A stretch of 64,000 bases of DNA from Balanoglossus misakiensis (lineage: Eukaryota > Hemichordata): the NCBI GenBank assembly GCA_040954595.2, contig CM082577.2:18724001-18788000 (forward strand), written 5' to 3'. The notes below the pieces were generated by a model that searched no databases, had not been told where the DNA came from, and was given only the letters and a program-made list of their open reading frames with translations. This document shows, one piece after another, positions 11,947 to 24,191 of the stretch; positions within the stretch are counted from its first letter, which is position 1, and every line of letters begins with the position of its first letter. The position numbers and the translations under genes are program-made.

Positions 11947-13380
11947 CTGTCTTTCTTTCTTTCTTTCTTTATTCTTGTGTCATTTCTTTGTCGCTCTAGA
12001 TCTCAGACACCGCTGCAGGTACACTTCTCAAACTTGCTACAGTGGTCAAGGTCAATGGGTAGTCGTGCATTCAACTCTTGAATTTTTAATTAGTCACGTG
12101 ACATGGCGGCCATATTGGATTTTCTGAAAAAATGCAAATCTCAGATCTCAGAAACTACAAGTCAGATCGACTTCAAATTAGGTGTGCAGGTAGTCTACCT
12201 TCTACCCATCATTTTTGTAATTGGATATTTTGCTGTAAATGTTGCAGTTTTTTTGCTACAATTTTTTTTCTGAAATCTGGCTTAAATTTCAAAAATCTTC
12301 TTCTCCAGAACCGGTGATAACCGAGTGACGCGGTTTGGGGTATGTGGTCACCTAACTGATGTCTATCAAGTTTGATAAGAAGCATTGTGATTGGTCGAAG
12401 ATTATGGCGGCCATATTGGATTTTCGAAAAACCATAGTAAAACTGCAAAAATCTTCTTCTCCAGAACGGGCGATAACTGAGTCGCAAGATTCGGGGAGTA
12501 TGGTCACAACACTGATGTCTATCAAGTTTGCAAAGAGCATTGTGATTGGTTGAAGATTATGGCGGCCATATTGGATTTTGTAAAAAGCAGTGAAAAATTG
12601 AAATTCCTTTTCCTAGTCTAAAAATTGACAGCATACAAATTCTTTTCATGGATATCAATCATCATATGACTAAAATATGTTACAAATTTTTGGCGATTTT
12701 TCACATGACCTTTGACCTACTTATCACGCGTTATTATTTCTGCATATCTAATTCCAGGCTAACCTATAGGGCTAGACTTTTGGTTTTTGATGCATGTGGA
12801 TTAGTGTGTGATCAAAATATTTTGCTACTTTTCATGACCCCTTTGACCTCTGCTGACCTCATTAATTATGTACATAGCTAATTACAGGCGAACCAATAGA
12901 GCTAGAGGTTTGGTTTTTGTTGGACATGGACCAGTATGGGATCAAAATTTTTTGCCCAAATGTTGGGTGACCTCTGGTGACCTTTGACCTACTTTCGCAT
13001 ATCTCAGCATCTAGAGCAGATACAGCCATGGCATTTTGTAGGATGGGACCAGAATGTAAAGCCACATTTTTGGGTCACCTGTGACACCTGCTGACCTCAT
13101 TAAATATGCACATACCTGATTACATCCGAACCAAAAGAGCTAGAGTTTTGGTTTTTGTTGGACATGGACCAGTATGGGTAAAAAAAAATTGCCCAAATGT
13201 TGGGTGACCTTAGGTGACCTTTGACCTACTTCACTCTATTTCAGCAGCAAAAATACACACATCCTTGTTATGTCATGAGATAATACATCCGATAGAAAAT
13301 TCTGTTTCTTCTCATTCATACTGTGCATATATAATTCAAGATCAGCGCTTGGGCCCGACAATGCTGCTCGCAGCTTTAAT
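11632..13380 (+). repeat. Monomer 10, family A with six 5' hairpins
   Basis: Six hairpins precede an A head with CTTT repeats. There are three DR1-like sites near 12707, 12979 and 13218. From about 12132 the sequence is nearly identical to monomer 11. The tail is AGCGCTTGGGCCCGACAATG with the CTGCTCGCAG variant of the terminal hairpin. Confidence 0.87.
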
Positions 13381-14808
13381 TCTTTCTTTCTTTCTTTATT
13401 CTTGGTTCACTTCTTTGTCGCTCTAGATCTCAGACACCACTGCAGGTACAGTTTTCAAACTTGCTACAGTGGTCAAGGTCAATGAGTAGTCATGCATTGA
13501 ACCCTTGAATTTTTAATTAGTCACGTGACCTGGCGGCCATATTGGAATTTCTGAAAAAATGCAAATCTCAGATCTCAGAAACTACAAGTCAGATCGACTT
13601 CAAATTTGGTGTGCAGGTAGTCTACCTTCTACCCATCATTTTTGTAATTGGATATTTTGCTGTAAATGTTGCAGTTTTTTTGCTACAATTTTTTTTCTGA
13701 AATCTGGCTTAAATTTCAAAAATCTTCTTCTCCAGAACCGGTGATAACCGAGTGACGCGGTTTGGGGTATGTGGTCACCTAACTGATGTCTATCAAGTTT
13801 GATAAGAAGCATTGTGATTGGTCGAAGATTATGGCGGCCATATTGGATTTTCGAAAAACGATAGTAAAACTGCAAAAATCTTCTTCTCCAGAACGGGCGA
13901 TAACTGAGTCGCAAGATTCGGGGAGTATGGTCACAACAATGATGTCTATCAAGTTTGCAAAGAGCATTGTGATTGGTCGAAGATTATGGCGGCCAAAATG
14001 GATTTTGTAAAAAGCAGTGAAAAATTGAAATTCCTTTTCCTAGTCTAAAAATTGACAGCATACAAATTCTTTTCATGGATATCAATCGCCATATGACTAA
14101 AACATGTTACAAATTTTTGGCGATTTTTCACATGACCTTTGACCTACTTATCACGCGTTATTATTTCTGCATATCTAATTCCAGGCTAACCTATAGGGCT
14201 AGACTTTTAGTTTTTGATGCATGTGGATTAGTGTGTGATCAAAATATTTTGCTACTTTTCATGACCCCTTTGACCTCTGCTGACCTCATTAATTATGTGC
14301 ATAGCTAATTACAGGCGAACCAATAGAGCTAGAGGTTTGGTTTTTGTTGGACATGTACCAGTATGGGATCAAAATTTTTTTCCCAAATTTTGGGTGACCT
14401 CGGGTGACCTTTGACCTACTTTCGCATATCTCAGCATCCAGAGCAGATACAGCCATGGCATTTGGCAGGATGGGACCAAAATGTAAAGCCTCATTTTTGG
14501 GTCACCTGTGACACCTGCTGACCTCATTAAATATGCACATACCTAATTACAGCCGAACCAATAGAGCTAGAGTTTTGGTTTTTTGTTGGACATGGACCAG
14601 TATGGGTCAAAAAAATTTGCCCAAATGTTAGGTGACCTCAGGTGACCTTTGACCTACTTCACCCTATTTCAGCAGCAAAAATACACACGTCCTTGTTATG
14701 TCATGAGATAATACACCCGATAGAAAATTCTGTTTCTTCTCATTCATACTGTGCATATATAATTCGAGATCAGCGCTTGGGCCCGACAATGCTGCTCGCA
14801 GCTTTAAT
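13381..14808 (+). repeat. Monomer 11, family A
   Basis: It is a near copy of monomer 10 without hairpins, which points to a recent tandem duplication. There are three DR1-like sites, and the tail is the same with the CTGCTCGCAG variant. Confidence 0.87.
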
Positions 14809-16240
14809 TCTTTCTTTCTTTCTTTCTTTATTCTTGTGTCAATTCTTTGACCCACGAGATCTCAGACACCGCTGCAGGTACACTTCTGAAACTTGCTACA
14901 GTGGTCAAGGTCAATGAGTAGTCGTGCATTGAACCCTTGAATTTTTAATTAGTCACGTGACCTGGCGGCCATCTTGGATTTTCTGAAAAAATGCAAATCT
15001 CAGATCTCAGAAACTACAAGTCAGATCGACTTCAAATTTGGCATGCTGGTAGACTACCTACTGCCCATCATTTTTGTAATTGGAAATTATGCTGACAAAG
15101 TTGCAGTTTTTTGCTACAATTTTTTTTCTGAAATCTGGCTTAAATTTCAAAAATCTTCTTCTCCAGAACCGGTGATAACCGAGACACAGGGTTTGGTGTA
15201 TGTGGTCAGCTAATTGATGTCTATCAAGTTTGCGAAGATCATTGTGATTGGTCAAAGATTTTGGCGGCCATATTGGATTTTCGAAAAACCCTAGTAAAAT
15301 TTCAAAAATCTTCTTCTCAAGAACCGGCGATAACCGAGTCACAAGATTTGGTGTGTGTGGTCATTAAACAGATGTCTATCATGTTTGCTAAGAAGAATGT
15401 GATTGGTCGAAGATTATGGCGGCCATATTGGATTTTGTGAAAAACGATTATAAAGTAAAAATTCCCTTTCTAGCCTAAAAATTGATAGCACAGAAATTCT
15501 TTTTATGGATATGAATCATCATATGACAAGAATAAGCTATAAATATTTTGGTAATTTTGGCAATGACCTTTGACCTACTTTTGACGCATCATTTTTCTGC
15601 ATATCTAATTCCAGGCTAACCAATAGGGCTATAAGTTTGGTTTTTGATGTATGTGGATTTGTATGTGATTAAAAAATTTTGCTACTTTTCATGACCCCTT
15701 TGACCTCTGCTGACCTCATTAAATATGCACATACCTAATTACAGATGAACCAATAGACCTAGAGGTTTTGTTTTTGTTATACATGGACCAGTATGGGGTC
15801 AAAATATTTTGCCCAAATGTTGGGTGACCTTGGGTGACCTATGACCTACTTTTGCATATCTTGACATCCACAGCAGATACAGCCTTGGCGTTTGGAGGTA
15901 TGGGGCCATAATGAAAAGCCAAAGTTTTAGGTCACCTATGACACCTGCTTAACTCATTATTTATGTGCATACCTAATTCCGGGCTAACCAAAAGGGCTAG
16001 AGGTCTGGTTTTTGTTGGACATGGACCACTATTGGTCAACATTTTCTGCCCAAATTGTGGGTGACCCCTGGGTGACCTTTGACCTACTTAATACTATTTC
16101 AGCACCAAACATAGATATAACCTTGATATTTCATGGGATAAAGCACAGCATTATGTTTCTACTCATTAATTATGTGCATATCTAATAATCAACTCAGATA
16201 ATAGAGCTTGGGCCCGGACAATGCTGCTTGCAGCTTTAAT
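14809..16240 (+). repeat. Monomer 12, family A
   Basis: The head has CTTT repeats. The body near 14968 has GGCGGCCATCTTGG, the closest match here to the YY1 consensus. There are three DR1-like sites, one of them TGACCTATGACC. The tail is GAGCTTGGGCCCGG. Confidence 0.86.
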
Positions 16241-17769
16241 TAGGGCCCAAGCGCTTGCTTGCGCTTGGGCCCTATTGGTTTCGTTGGGGTTTTTAGGGCC
16301 CAAGCGCAAGCAAGCGCTTGGGCCCTATTGGTTTCGTTGGAATTTTTCTTTCTTTCTTTCTTTATTCTCCTGTCAATTCTTCGGCCAACGAGATCTCTGA
16401 AACTACTGCAGGTACACTGCTCAAACTTGCTACAGTGGTCAAGGTCATTGAGTAGATGTGCAGTGACTTGTGAATACTTAATTAGTCACGTGACCTGGCG
16501 GCCATATTGGATTTTCTGAAAAAATGCAAATCTCAGATCTCAGAAACTACAAGTCAGATCAACTTCAAATTTGGCATGCAGGTAGACTACCTTCTGCCCA
16601 TCATTTTTGTAATCGGAAATTATGCTGTAAAAGTTGCAGTTTTTTTGCTACAATTTTTTTCCTGAAATCTGGCTTAAATTTCAAAAATCTTCTTCTCCAG
16701 AACCAGTGATAACCGAGTCACGGGGTTTGTGGTATGTGGTCACCTAACTGATGTCTATCAAGTTTGCGAAGATCATTGTGATTGGTCGAAGATTATGGCG
16801 GCCATATTGGATTTTCGAAAAACCATAGTTAAACTCCAAAAATCTTCTTCTCAAGAACGGACGATGACTAAGTCGCAAGATTCGGGGAGTATGGTCACTA
16901 CACTGATGTCTATCAAGTTTACAAAGAGCATTGTGATTGGTCGAAGATTATGGCGGCCATATTGGATTTTGTAAAAAGCAGTGAAAAATTGAAATTCCTT
17001 TTTCTAGTCCAAAAATTGATAGCATACAAATTCTTTTTATGGATATCAATCGTCATGTGACTAAAATATGTTACAATTTTTTGGCGATTTTTCACATGAC
17101 CTTTGACCTACTTATCATGCGTTATTATTTCTGCATATCTAATTCCAGGCTAACCTATAGGGCTAGACGTTTGGTTTTTGATGAATGTGGATTAGTGTGT
17201 GATCAAAATATTTTGCTACTTTTCATGACCCCTTCGACCTCTGCTGACCTCATTAATTATGTGCATAGCTAATTACAGGCGAACCAATAGAGCTAGGGGT
17301 TTGGTTTTTGTTGGACATGGACCAGTATGGGATCAAAATTTTTTGCCCAAATGTTGGGTGACCTCTGGTGACCTTTGACCTACTTTCGCATATCTCAGCA
17401 TCCAGAGCAGATACAGCCATAGCATTTGGTAGGATGGGACCAAAATGTAAGGCCACATTTTTGGGTCACCTGTGACACCTGCTGACCTCATTAAATATGC
17501 ACATACCTAATTACAGGCGAACCAATAGAGCTAGAGTTTTGGTTTTTGTTGGACATGGACCAGTATGGGTCAAAAAAATTGCCCAAATGTCGGGTGACTT
17601 CAGGTGACCTTTGACTTACTTCACCCTATTTCAGCGCAAAAATACACACATCCTTGTTATGTCATGAGATAATACATCCGATAGAAAATTCTGTTTCTTC
17701 TCATTCATACTGTGCATATATAATTCAAGATCAGCGCTTGGGCCCGACAATGCTGCTCGCAGCTTTAAT
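16241..17769 (+). repeat. Monomer 13, family A with two 5' hairpins
   Basis: Two GGGCCCAAGCGC hairpins lead into the A head, and the tail AGCGCTTGGGCCCG pairs with their arms. There are three DR1-like sites, the last degenerate (near 17606). Confidence 0.87.
16242..16347 (+). repeat. Pair of hairpin stubs, GCGC type
   Basis: The two units have the same arms but inverted loops (CTTGCTTGC versus CAAGCAAGC). This suggests the loop flipped or the palindrome was copied from the other strand. Confidence 0.8.
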
Positions 17770-19198
17770 TCTTTCTTTCTTTCTTTCTTTTTTCTTGTGT
17801 CAATTCTTCGGCCAACTAAATCTCTGAAACTACTGCAGGTACACTTCTCAAACTTGCTACAGTGGTCAAGGTCAATGAGTAGATGTGCAGTGGCTTGTGA
17901 ATATTTAATTAGTCACGTGACATGGCGGCCATATTGGATTTTCTGAAAAAATGCAAATCTCAGATCTCAGAAACTACAAGTCAGATCGACTTCAGATTTG
18001 GCGTGCAGGTAGTGTACCTTCAGCCCATCATTTTTGTATTTGGATATTTTGCTGTCAATGTTGCAGTTTTTTTGCTACAGTTGTTTTTCTGAAATCTGGT
18101 CAAAATTTCAAAAATCTTCTTCTCCAGAACCGGCGATAACCAAGTCACGCGGTTTGGGGTATGTGGTCACCTAACTGATGTCTATCAAGTTTGCGAAGAT
18201 CATTGTGATTGGTCGAGGATTATGGCGGCCATATTGGATTTTCGAAAAACCATAGTTAAACTCCAAAAATCTTCTACTCCAGAACGGGCGATGACTGAGT
18301 CTCAAGATTCGGGGAGTATGGTCACTACACTGATGTCTATCAAGTTTGCAAACAGCATTGTGATTGGTCGAAGATTATGGCGGCCATATTGGATTTTGTA
18401 AAAAGCAGTGAAAAATTGAAATTCCTTTTCCTAGTCTAAAAATTGATAGCATACAAATTCTTTTCATGGATCTCAATCGTCATATGACTAAAATATGTTA
18501 CAAATTTTTGGCGATTTTTCACATGACCTTTGACCTACTTATCACGCGTTATTATTTCTGCATATCTAATTCCTGGCTAACCTATAGGGCTAGACGTTTG
18601 GTTTTTGATGAATGTGGATTAGTGTGTGATCGAAATATTTTGCTACTTTTCATGACCCCTTTGACCTCTGCTGACCTCATTAATTATGTGCATAGCTAAT
18701 TACAGGCGAACCAATACAGCTAGAGGTTTGGTTTTTGTTGGACAAGGACCAGTATGGGGTCAATTTTTTTTGCCCAAATGTTGGATGACCTCTGGTGACC
18801 TTTGACCTACTTTCGCATATCTCAGCATCCAGAACAGATACAGCCATGGCAGTTGGCAGGATGGGACCAAAATGTAAAGCCACATTTTGGGGTCACCTGT
18901 GACACCTGCTGACCTCATTAAATATGCACATACCTAATTACAGGCGAACCAATAGAGCTAGAGTTTTGGTTTTTGTTGGACATGGACGAATATGGGTCAA
19001 AAAAAATTTCCCAAAATTTGGGTGACCTCAGGTGACCTTTTACCTACTTTACTCTATTTCTGCAGCAAAAATACAAACGTCCTTGTTATGTCATGAGATA
19101 AAAAACCTGATAGAGCATTCTGTTTCTTCTCATTCATACTGTGCATATATAATTCCGGATCAGCGCTTGGGCCCGACAATGCTGCTTGCAGCTTTAAT
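17770..19198 (+). repeat. Monomer 14, family A
   Basis: The head has CTTT repeats and the tail is AGCGCTTGGGCCCG. There are three DR1-like sites near 18526, 18797 and 19034, the last with TGACCTTTTACC. Confidence 0.86.
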
Positions 19199-20610
19199 TC
19201 TTTCTTTATTCTTATGTCAATCTTTGCTCTCCTAGATCTCTGAAACGGCTACAGGTACACTTCTCAAACTTGCTACAGTGGTCAAGGTCAATGAGTAGAT
19301 GTGCAGTGGCTTGTGAATATTTAATTAGTCACGTGACCTGGTGGCCATATTGGATTTTCTGAAAATCTTTAAATGGCTTCTTCTCAAAAACCACAGGGCC
19401 AATCAAGTTCAAATTTGGTGTATGGTACACATGTCCTCTGCCCTTCAAAGTTTGACAATAAAATCCTGAGCGATCACGTGACTTTGGCCGCCATATTGGA
19501 TTTTCAAAAAAGTACAGTAAAATCTTCAAAAATCTTCTTCTCCAGAACCGGCAATAACCGAGTCATGGGATTTAGGGTATGACATCACCTAACTGATGTC
19601 TATCAAGTTTGCGAAGAGCGTTGTGATTGGTCGAAGATTATGGCGGCCATATTGGATTTTGTAAAAACCAGCGAAAATTAAGAAATCATTTTTCTAGTCT
19701 AAAAATAGATAGCATACAAATTCTTTTTATGGATATGAGTCGTGATATGACTAGAATATGTTGCAAATTTTTTGGCAATTTTCACATGACCTTTGACCTA
19801 CTTTTTTAAGAACCTGCATATATGCATATATAGCTCATACTACCTGTTCTAAATGTACCAGAGTTCTGATTTTTGTGCACATTGGTATCACCCCTGCCAG
19901 GACCTACCCCAAATATTTTGGTAATTTTTGCAATGACCTTTGACCTACTTTTGACACATCGTTTTTTCTGCATATCTAATTCCAGGCTAACCTATAGGGC
20001 TATCATTTTGGTTTTTGATGTATGTGGATTTGTATGTGATCAAAAAATTTCGCTACTTTTCATGACCCCTTTGACCTCTGCTGACCTCATTAAATATGTG
20101 CATACCTAATTACAGATGAACCAATAGACCTAGAGGTTTGGTTTCTGTTGGACATGGACCAGTATTGGGTCAAAAATTTTTGCCCAAATGTTGGGTGACC
20201 TCGGGTGACCTTTGACCTACTTTTGCATATCTCGACATCCACCGCAGATACAGCCTTGGCGTTTGGAGGTATGGGGCCATAATGAAAAGCCAAAGTTTTG
20301 GGTCACCTGTGACACCTGCTTAACTCATTATTTATGTGCATACCTAATTCCGGGCTAACAAAAAGGGCTAGAGGTCTGGTTTTTGTTGGACATGGACCAC
20401 TATGGGTCAAAATTTTCTGCCCAAATTTTGGGTGACCTCAGATGACCTTTGACCTACTTAACACTATATCAGCACCAAACATAGATATAACCTTGATATT
20501 TCATGGGATGAAACACAGCATTATGTTTCTACTCATTAATTATGTGCATATCTAATAATCTGATCAGATAATAGAGCTTGGGCCCGGACAATGCTGCTTG
20601 CAGCTTTAAT
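19199..20610 (+). repeat. Monomer 15, family A (a-prime head)
   Basis: It has a short CTTT head with TTATGTCAATC, two E-box/YY1-like blocks (near 19327 and 19474), four DR1-like sites and a GAGCTTGGGCCCGG tail. Confidence 0.86.
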
Positions 20611-22135
20611 TTCTTTCTTTCTTTATTCTTATGTCAATTCTTTGCTCTCCTAGATCTCTGAAACGGCTACAGGTACACTTCTCAAACTTGTTACAGTGGT
20701 CAAGGTCAATGAGTAGATGTGCAGTGGCTTGTGAATATTTAATTAGTCACGTGACCTGGCGGCCATATTGGATTTTCTGAAAATCTTTAAATGGCTTCTT
20801 CTCAAAAACCACAGGGCCAATCAAGTTCAAATTTGGTGTATGGTACACATGTCCTCTGGCCTTCAAAGTTTGACAATAAAATCCTGAGCGGTCACGTGAC
20901 TTTGGCCGCCATATTGGATTTTCGAAAAAGTACAGTAAAATCTTCAAAAATCTTCTTCTCCAGAACCGGCAATAACCGAGTCATGGGATTTAGGGTATGA
21001 CATCACCTAACTGATGTCTATCAAGTTTGCGAAGAGCATTGTGATTGGTCGAAGATTATGGCGGCCATATTGGATTTTGTTAAAACCAGTGAAAATTAAG
21101 AAATCATTTTTCTAGTCTAAAAATAGATAGCATACAAATTCTTTTTATGGATATGAGTCGTCATATGACTAAAATATGTTGCAAATATTTTGGCAATTTT
21201 CACATGACCTTTGACCTACTTTTTTAAGAACCTGCATATATGCATATATAGCTCATACTACGTGTTCTAAATGTACCAGAGTTCTGATTTTTGTGCACAT
21301 TGGTATCACCCCTGCCAGGACCTACCCCAAATATTTTGGTAATTTTGGCAATGACCTTTGACCTACTTTTGACACATCATTTTTTCTGCATATCTAATTC
21401 CAGGCTAACCTATAGGGCTATCATTTTGGTTTTTGATGTATGTGGATTTGTATGTGATCAAAAAATTTCGCTACTTTTCATGACCCCTTTGACCTCTGCT
21501 GACCTCATTAAATATGCGCATACCTAATTACAGATGAACCAATAGACCTAGAGGTTTGGTTTTTGTTGGACATGGACCAGTATTGGGTCAAAATTTTCTG
21601 CCCAAATTTTGGGCGACCTGCTTAACTCATTATTTATGTGCATACCTAATTCCGGGCTAACCAAAAGGGCTAGAGGTCTTGTTTTTGTTGAACATGGACC
21701 ACTATGGGTCAAAATTTTCTGCCCAAATTTTAGGTGACCTCAGATGACCTTTGACCTAATTTTGCATATCTCTGCATCCAAAGCAGGTACAGCCTTGGCA
21801 TTTGGAATATGGGGCCATAATGAAAAGCCAAAGTTTTGGGTCACCAGTGACACCTGCTTAACTCATTATTTATGTGCATACCTAATTCCGGGCTAACCAA
21901 AAGGGCTAGAGGTCTGGTTTTTGTTGGACATGGACCACTATGGGTAAAATTTTCTGCCCAAATTGTGGGTGACCTCTGGGAGACCTTTGACCTACTTAAC
22001 ACTATATCAGCACCAAACATAGATATAACCTTGATATGTCATGGGATAAAACACAGCATTATGTTTCTACTCATTAATTATGTGCAGATCAGATAATAGA
22101 GCTTGGGCCCGGACAATGCTGCTTGCAGCTTTAAT
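20611..22135 (+). repeat. Monomer 16, family A (a-prime head)
   Basis: It is closely related to monomer 15. The first subrepeat is shortened near 21610 (GGGCGACCTGCTTAACTC), a fusion of two subrepeats. There are four DR1-like sites. Confidence 0.85.
20746..20775 (+). promoter_or_regulatory. Representative E-box (CLEAR-like) plus YY1-like block
   Basis: GTCACGTGAC at 20746-20755 is a perfect palindrome matching the CLEAR/USF-type E-box, followed at once by CTGGCGGCCATATTGG, which fits YY1-like sites. A second copy in the same monomer is at 20891-20917, with GCCGCCATATTGG. The pair recurs in A-family bodies across the array. The motif match is direct; activity is inference. Confidence 0.5.
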
Positions 22136-23481
22136 CTTTTTTTTTTTTCTTGTGTCGTTTTTTTGCCCAACAGGATCTTGAAAACGGCTGAACCTACAAA
22201 TCTCAAACGTGGCACAGTGGTGCAGGCCTATGAGAGCTGGTGCTGTACCCTCGTGAATGTTTAATAAGTCATGTGACCTGATGACCATATATGGGCAAAG
22301 TTTTCAAATGGGCCTAATTTGCATATGAATGGAGATATCAAAATTCTTTTAGCGATTTTTGCAGACCATGTGGTCAGTGTCCTACATGCCAAATGTCAAG
22401 GCCGTGGGCCAAGTCTATTTTGAGAAGAAGATTTTTTTATTTTTCATATTTTTGGACCCAGCCATAGGCCTATACTCTCTATAGTTAAGCTATCACGCTA
22501 TGTCCACGTTGGCTGTGCAATGGTCCTGTACAGTGACTCTCTATTGGCCCGTCAGCAGAATGGGACCACAATAAAAGGCAACATTTTGGGCTCACCTGTA
22601 ACACCTGCTTAACTCATTAATTATGTGCATACCTAATTCCAGGCTAACTAATAGGGCTAGAGGTTTTGTTCTTGTGGGGCATGGACCAGTATGGGATCAA
22701 ACATTTTTGCCCAAATTTTGGGTGACCTCAGGTGACCTTTGACCTACTTTCCTATATCTCGGCATCCACAGCAGGTACAGACTTGGCGTTTGGAGGGTTG
22801 TGACTAAAATTGAAAAGACAAAATACAAGGTCACCTGTGACACCTGCTTATCTCATTAATTATGTGCATACCTAATTCCACGCTAACCAATGGGGTTAGA
22901 GGTTTGATTTTTGTTGAACATGGACCAGTATAGGGTCAAAATTTCTTGCCCAAATTTTGCATGACCTCAGGTGACCTTTGACCTAATTTACCATATCTTG
23001 GCAACCAGAGCAGGCACAGACTTGGCGTTTGGAGGGTTGGGACTAAAATTGAAAAGCCAAAATTGGGGGTCACCTGTGACACCTGCATATCTCATTAATT
23101 ATGTGCATACCTAATTCCAGGCTAACCAATAGGGCTAGAGGTTTTGTTCTTGTGGGACATGGATCAGTATGGGGTCAAAAATTTTGCCCAAATTTTGGGT
23201 GACCTCAGGTGACATTTGACCTACTTTGCCATATCTCGGCATCCAGAACAGGTACAGCATTTGTGTTTTGATGGATTGAACTATTAATGGAGTCTTACAC
23301 TTTACATCATTAATTATGTGCATATCTAATTTCAGACAAACCAATAGGGCTAGAGGTCAGGTTTCTGTTGGACCTGGACTAGTATGGGGTCAAAAAATTT
23401 TGCCCAAATTTTGGGTGACCACATATGACCATTGACCTACGGCTTAAGCTTGTGCCCGTCATCGCTGCTTGCAGCTATATT
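22136..23481 (+). repeat. Monomer 17, family B
   Basis: The head is a T-run followed by TTCTTGTGTCG. There are four DR1-like sites, two of them degenerate, and a B tail. It is the counterpart of monomer 6 in a large duplication. Confidence 0.85.
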
Positions 23482-24118
23482 TCTTTCCGTCTTTATTCTT
23501 ATGTCAATTCTTTGCTCTCCTAGATCTCTGAAACGGCTACAGGTCACTTCTCAAACTTGCTACAGTGGTCAAGGTCAATGAGTAGATGTGCAGTGGCTTG
23601 TGAATACTTAATTAGTCACGTGACCTGGCGGCCATATTGGATTTTCTGAAAATCTTTAAATGGCTTCTTCTCAAAAACCACAGGGCCAATCAAGTTCAAA
23701 TTTGGTGTATGGTACACATGTCCTCTGCCCTTCAAAGTTTGACAATAAAATCCTGAGCGGTCACGTGACTTTGGCCGCCATATTTGATTTTCGAAAAAGT
23801 ACAGTAAAATCTTCAAAAATCTTCTTTTCCAGAACCGGAAATAACCGAGTCATGGGATTTAGGGTATGACATCACCTAACTGATGTCTATCAAGTTTGCG
23901 AAGACCGTTGTGATTGGTCGAAGGTTATGGCGGCCATATTGGATTTTGTAAAAACCAGTGAAAATTAAAGCCACAGTATTTCTCGTAGGGGCAAAATTTT
24001 GTTTGAAACGGCATCTATAATTTCTAAAAGTAGATGATAATTGATACTGAATCGAACAGTCATCATCCCCAGCTCTGCTGATAAACTCATACAATTTACA
24101 ATATAACGAGTGAAGAAT

Positions 24119-24142
24119 GACTTTCTGTCCGGACAGAAAGTC
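24119..24142. repeat. Perfect 24-bp palindrome inside the TTAA element
   Basis: GACTTTCTGTCC is followed directly by its reverse complement with no spacer. It is close to a second palindrome at 24176-24191. Confidence 0.8.
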
Positions 24143-24175
24143 ACGTGAGTCAGGCTAATGTTGACACACGTGACT

Positions 24176-24191
24176 AGTGCGCATGCGCACT
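24176..24191. promoter_or_regulatory. NRF1-like palindrome
   Basis: AGTGCGCATGCGCACT is a perfect 16-bp palindrome holding TGCGCATGCGCA, the known NRF1 consensus. It lies inside the TTAA element, flanked by CACGTG boxes. Motif only; function is unproven. Confidence 0.45.

Noticed and set aside
11581-11999. Overlapping 74-115 residue frames with repeated Gly/Pro/Trp peptides
   Set aside because: Three frames are open at once over the hairpin cluster, as expected from unit lengths near multiples of three.
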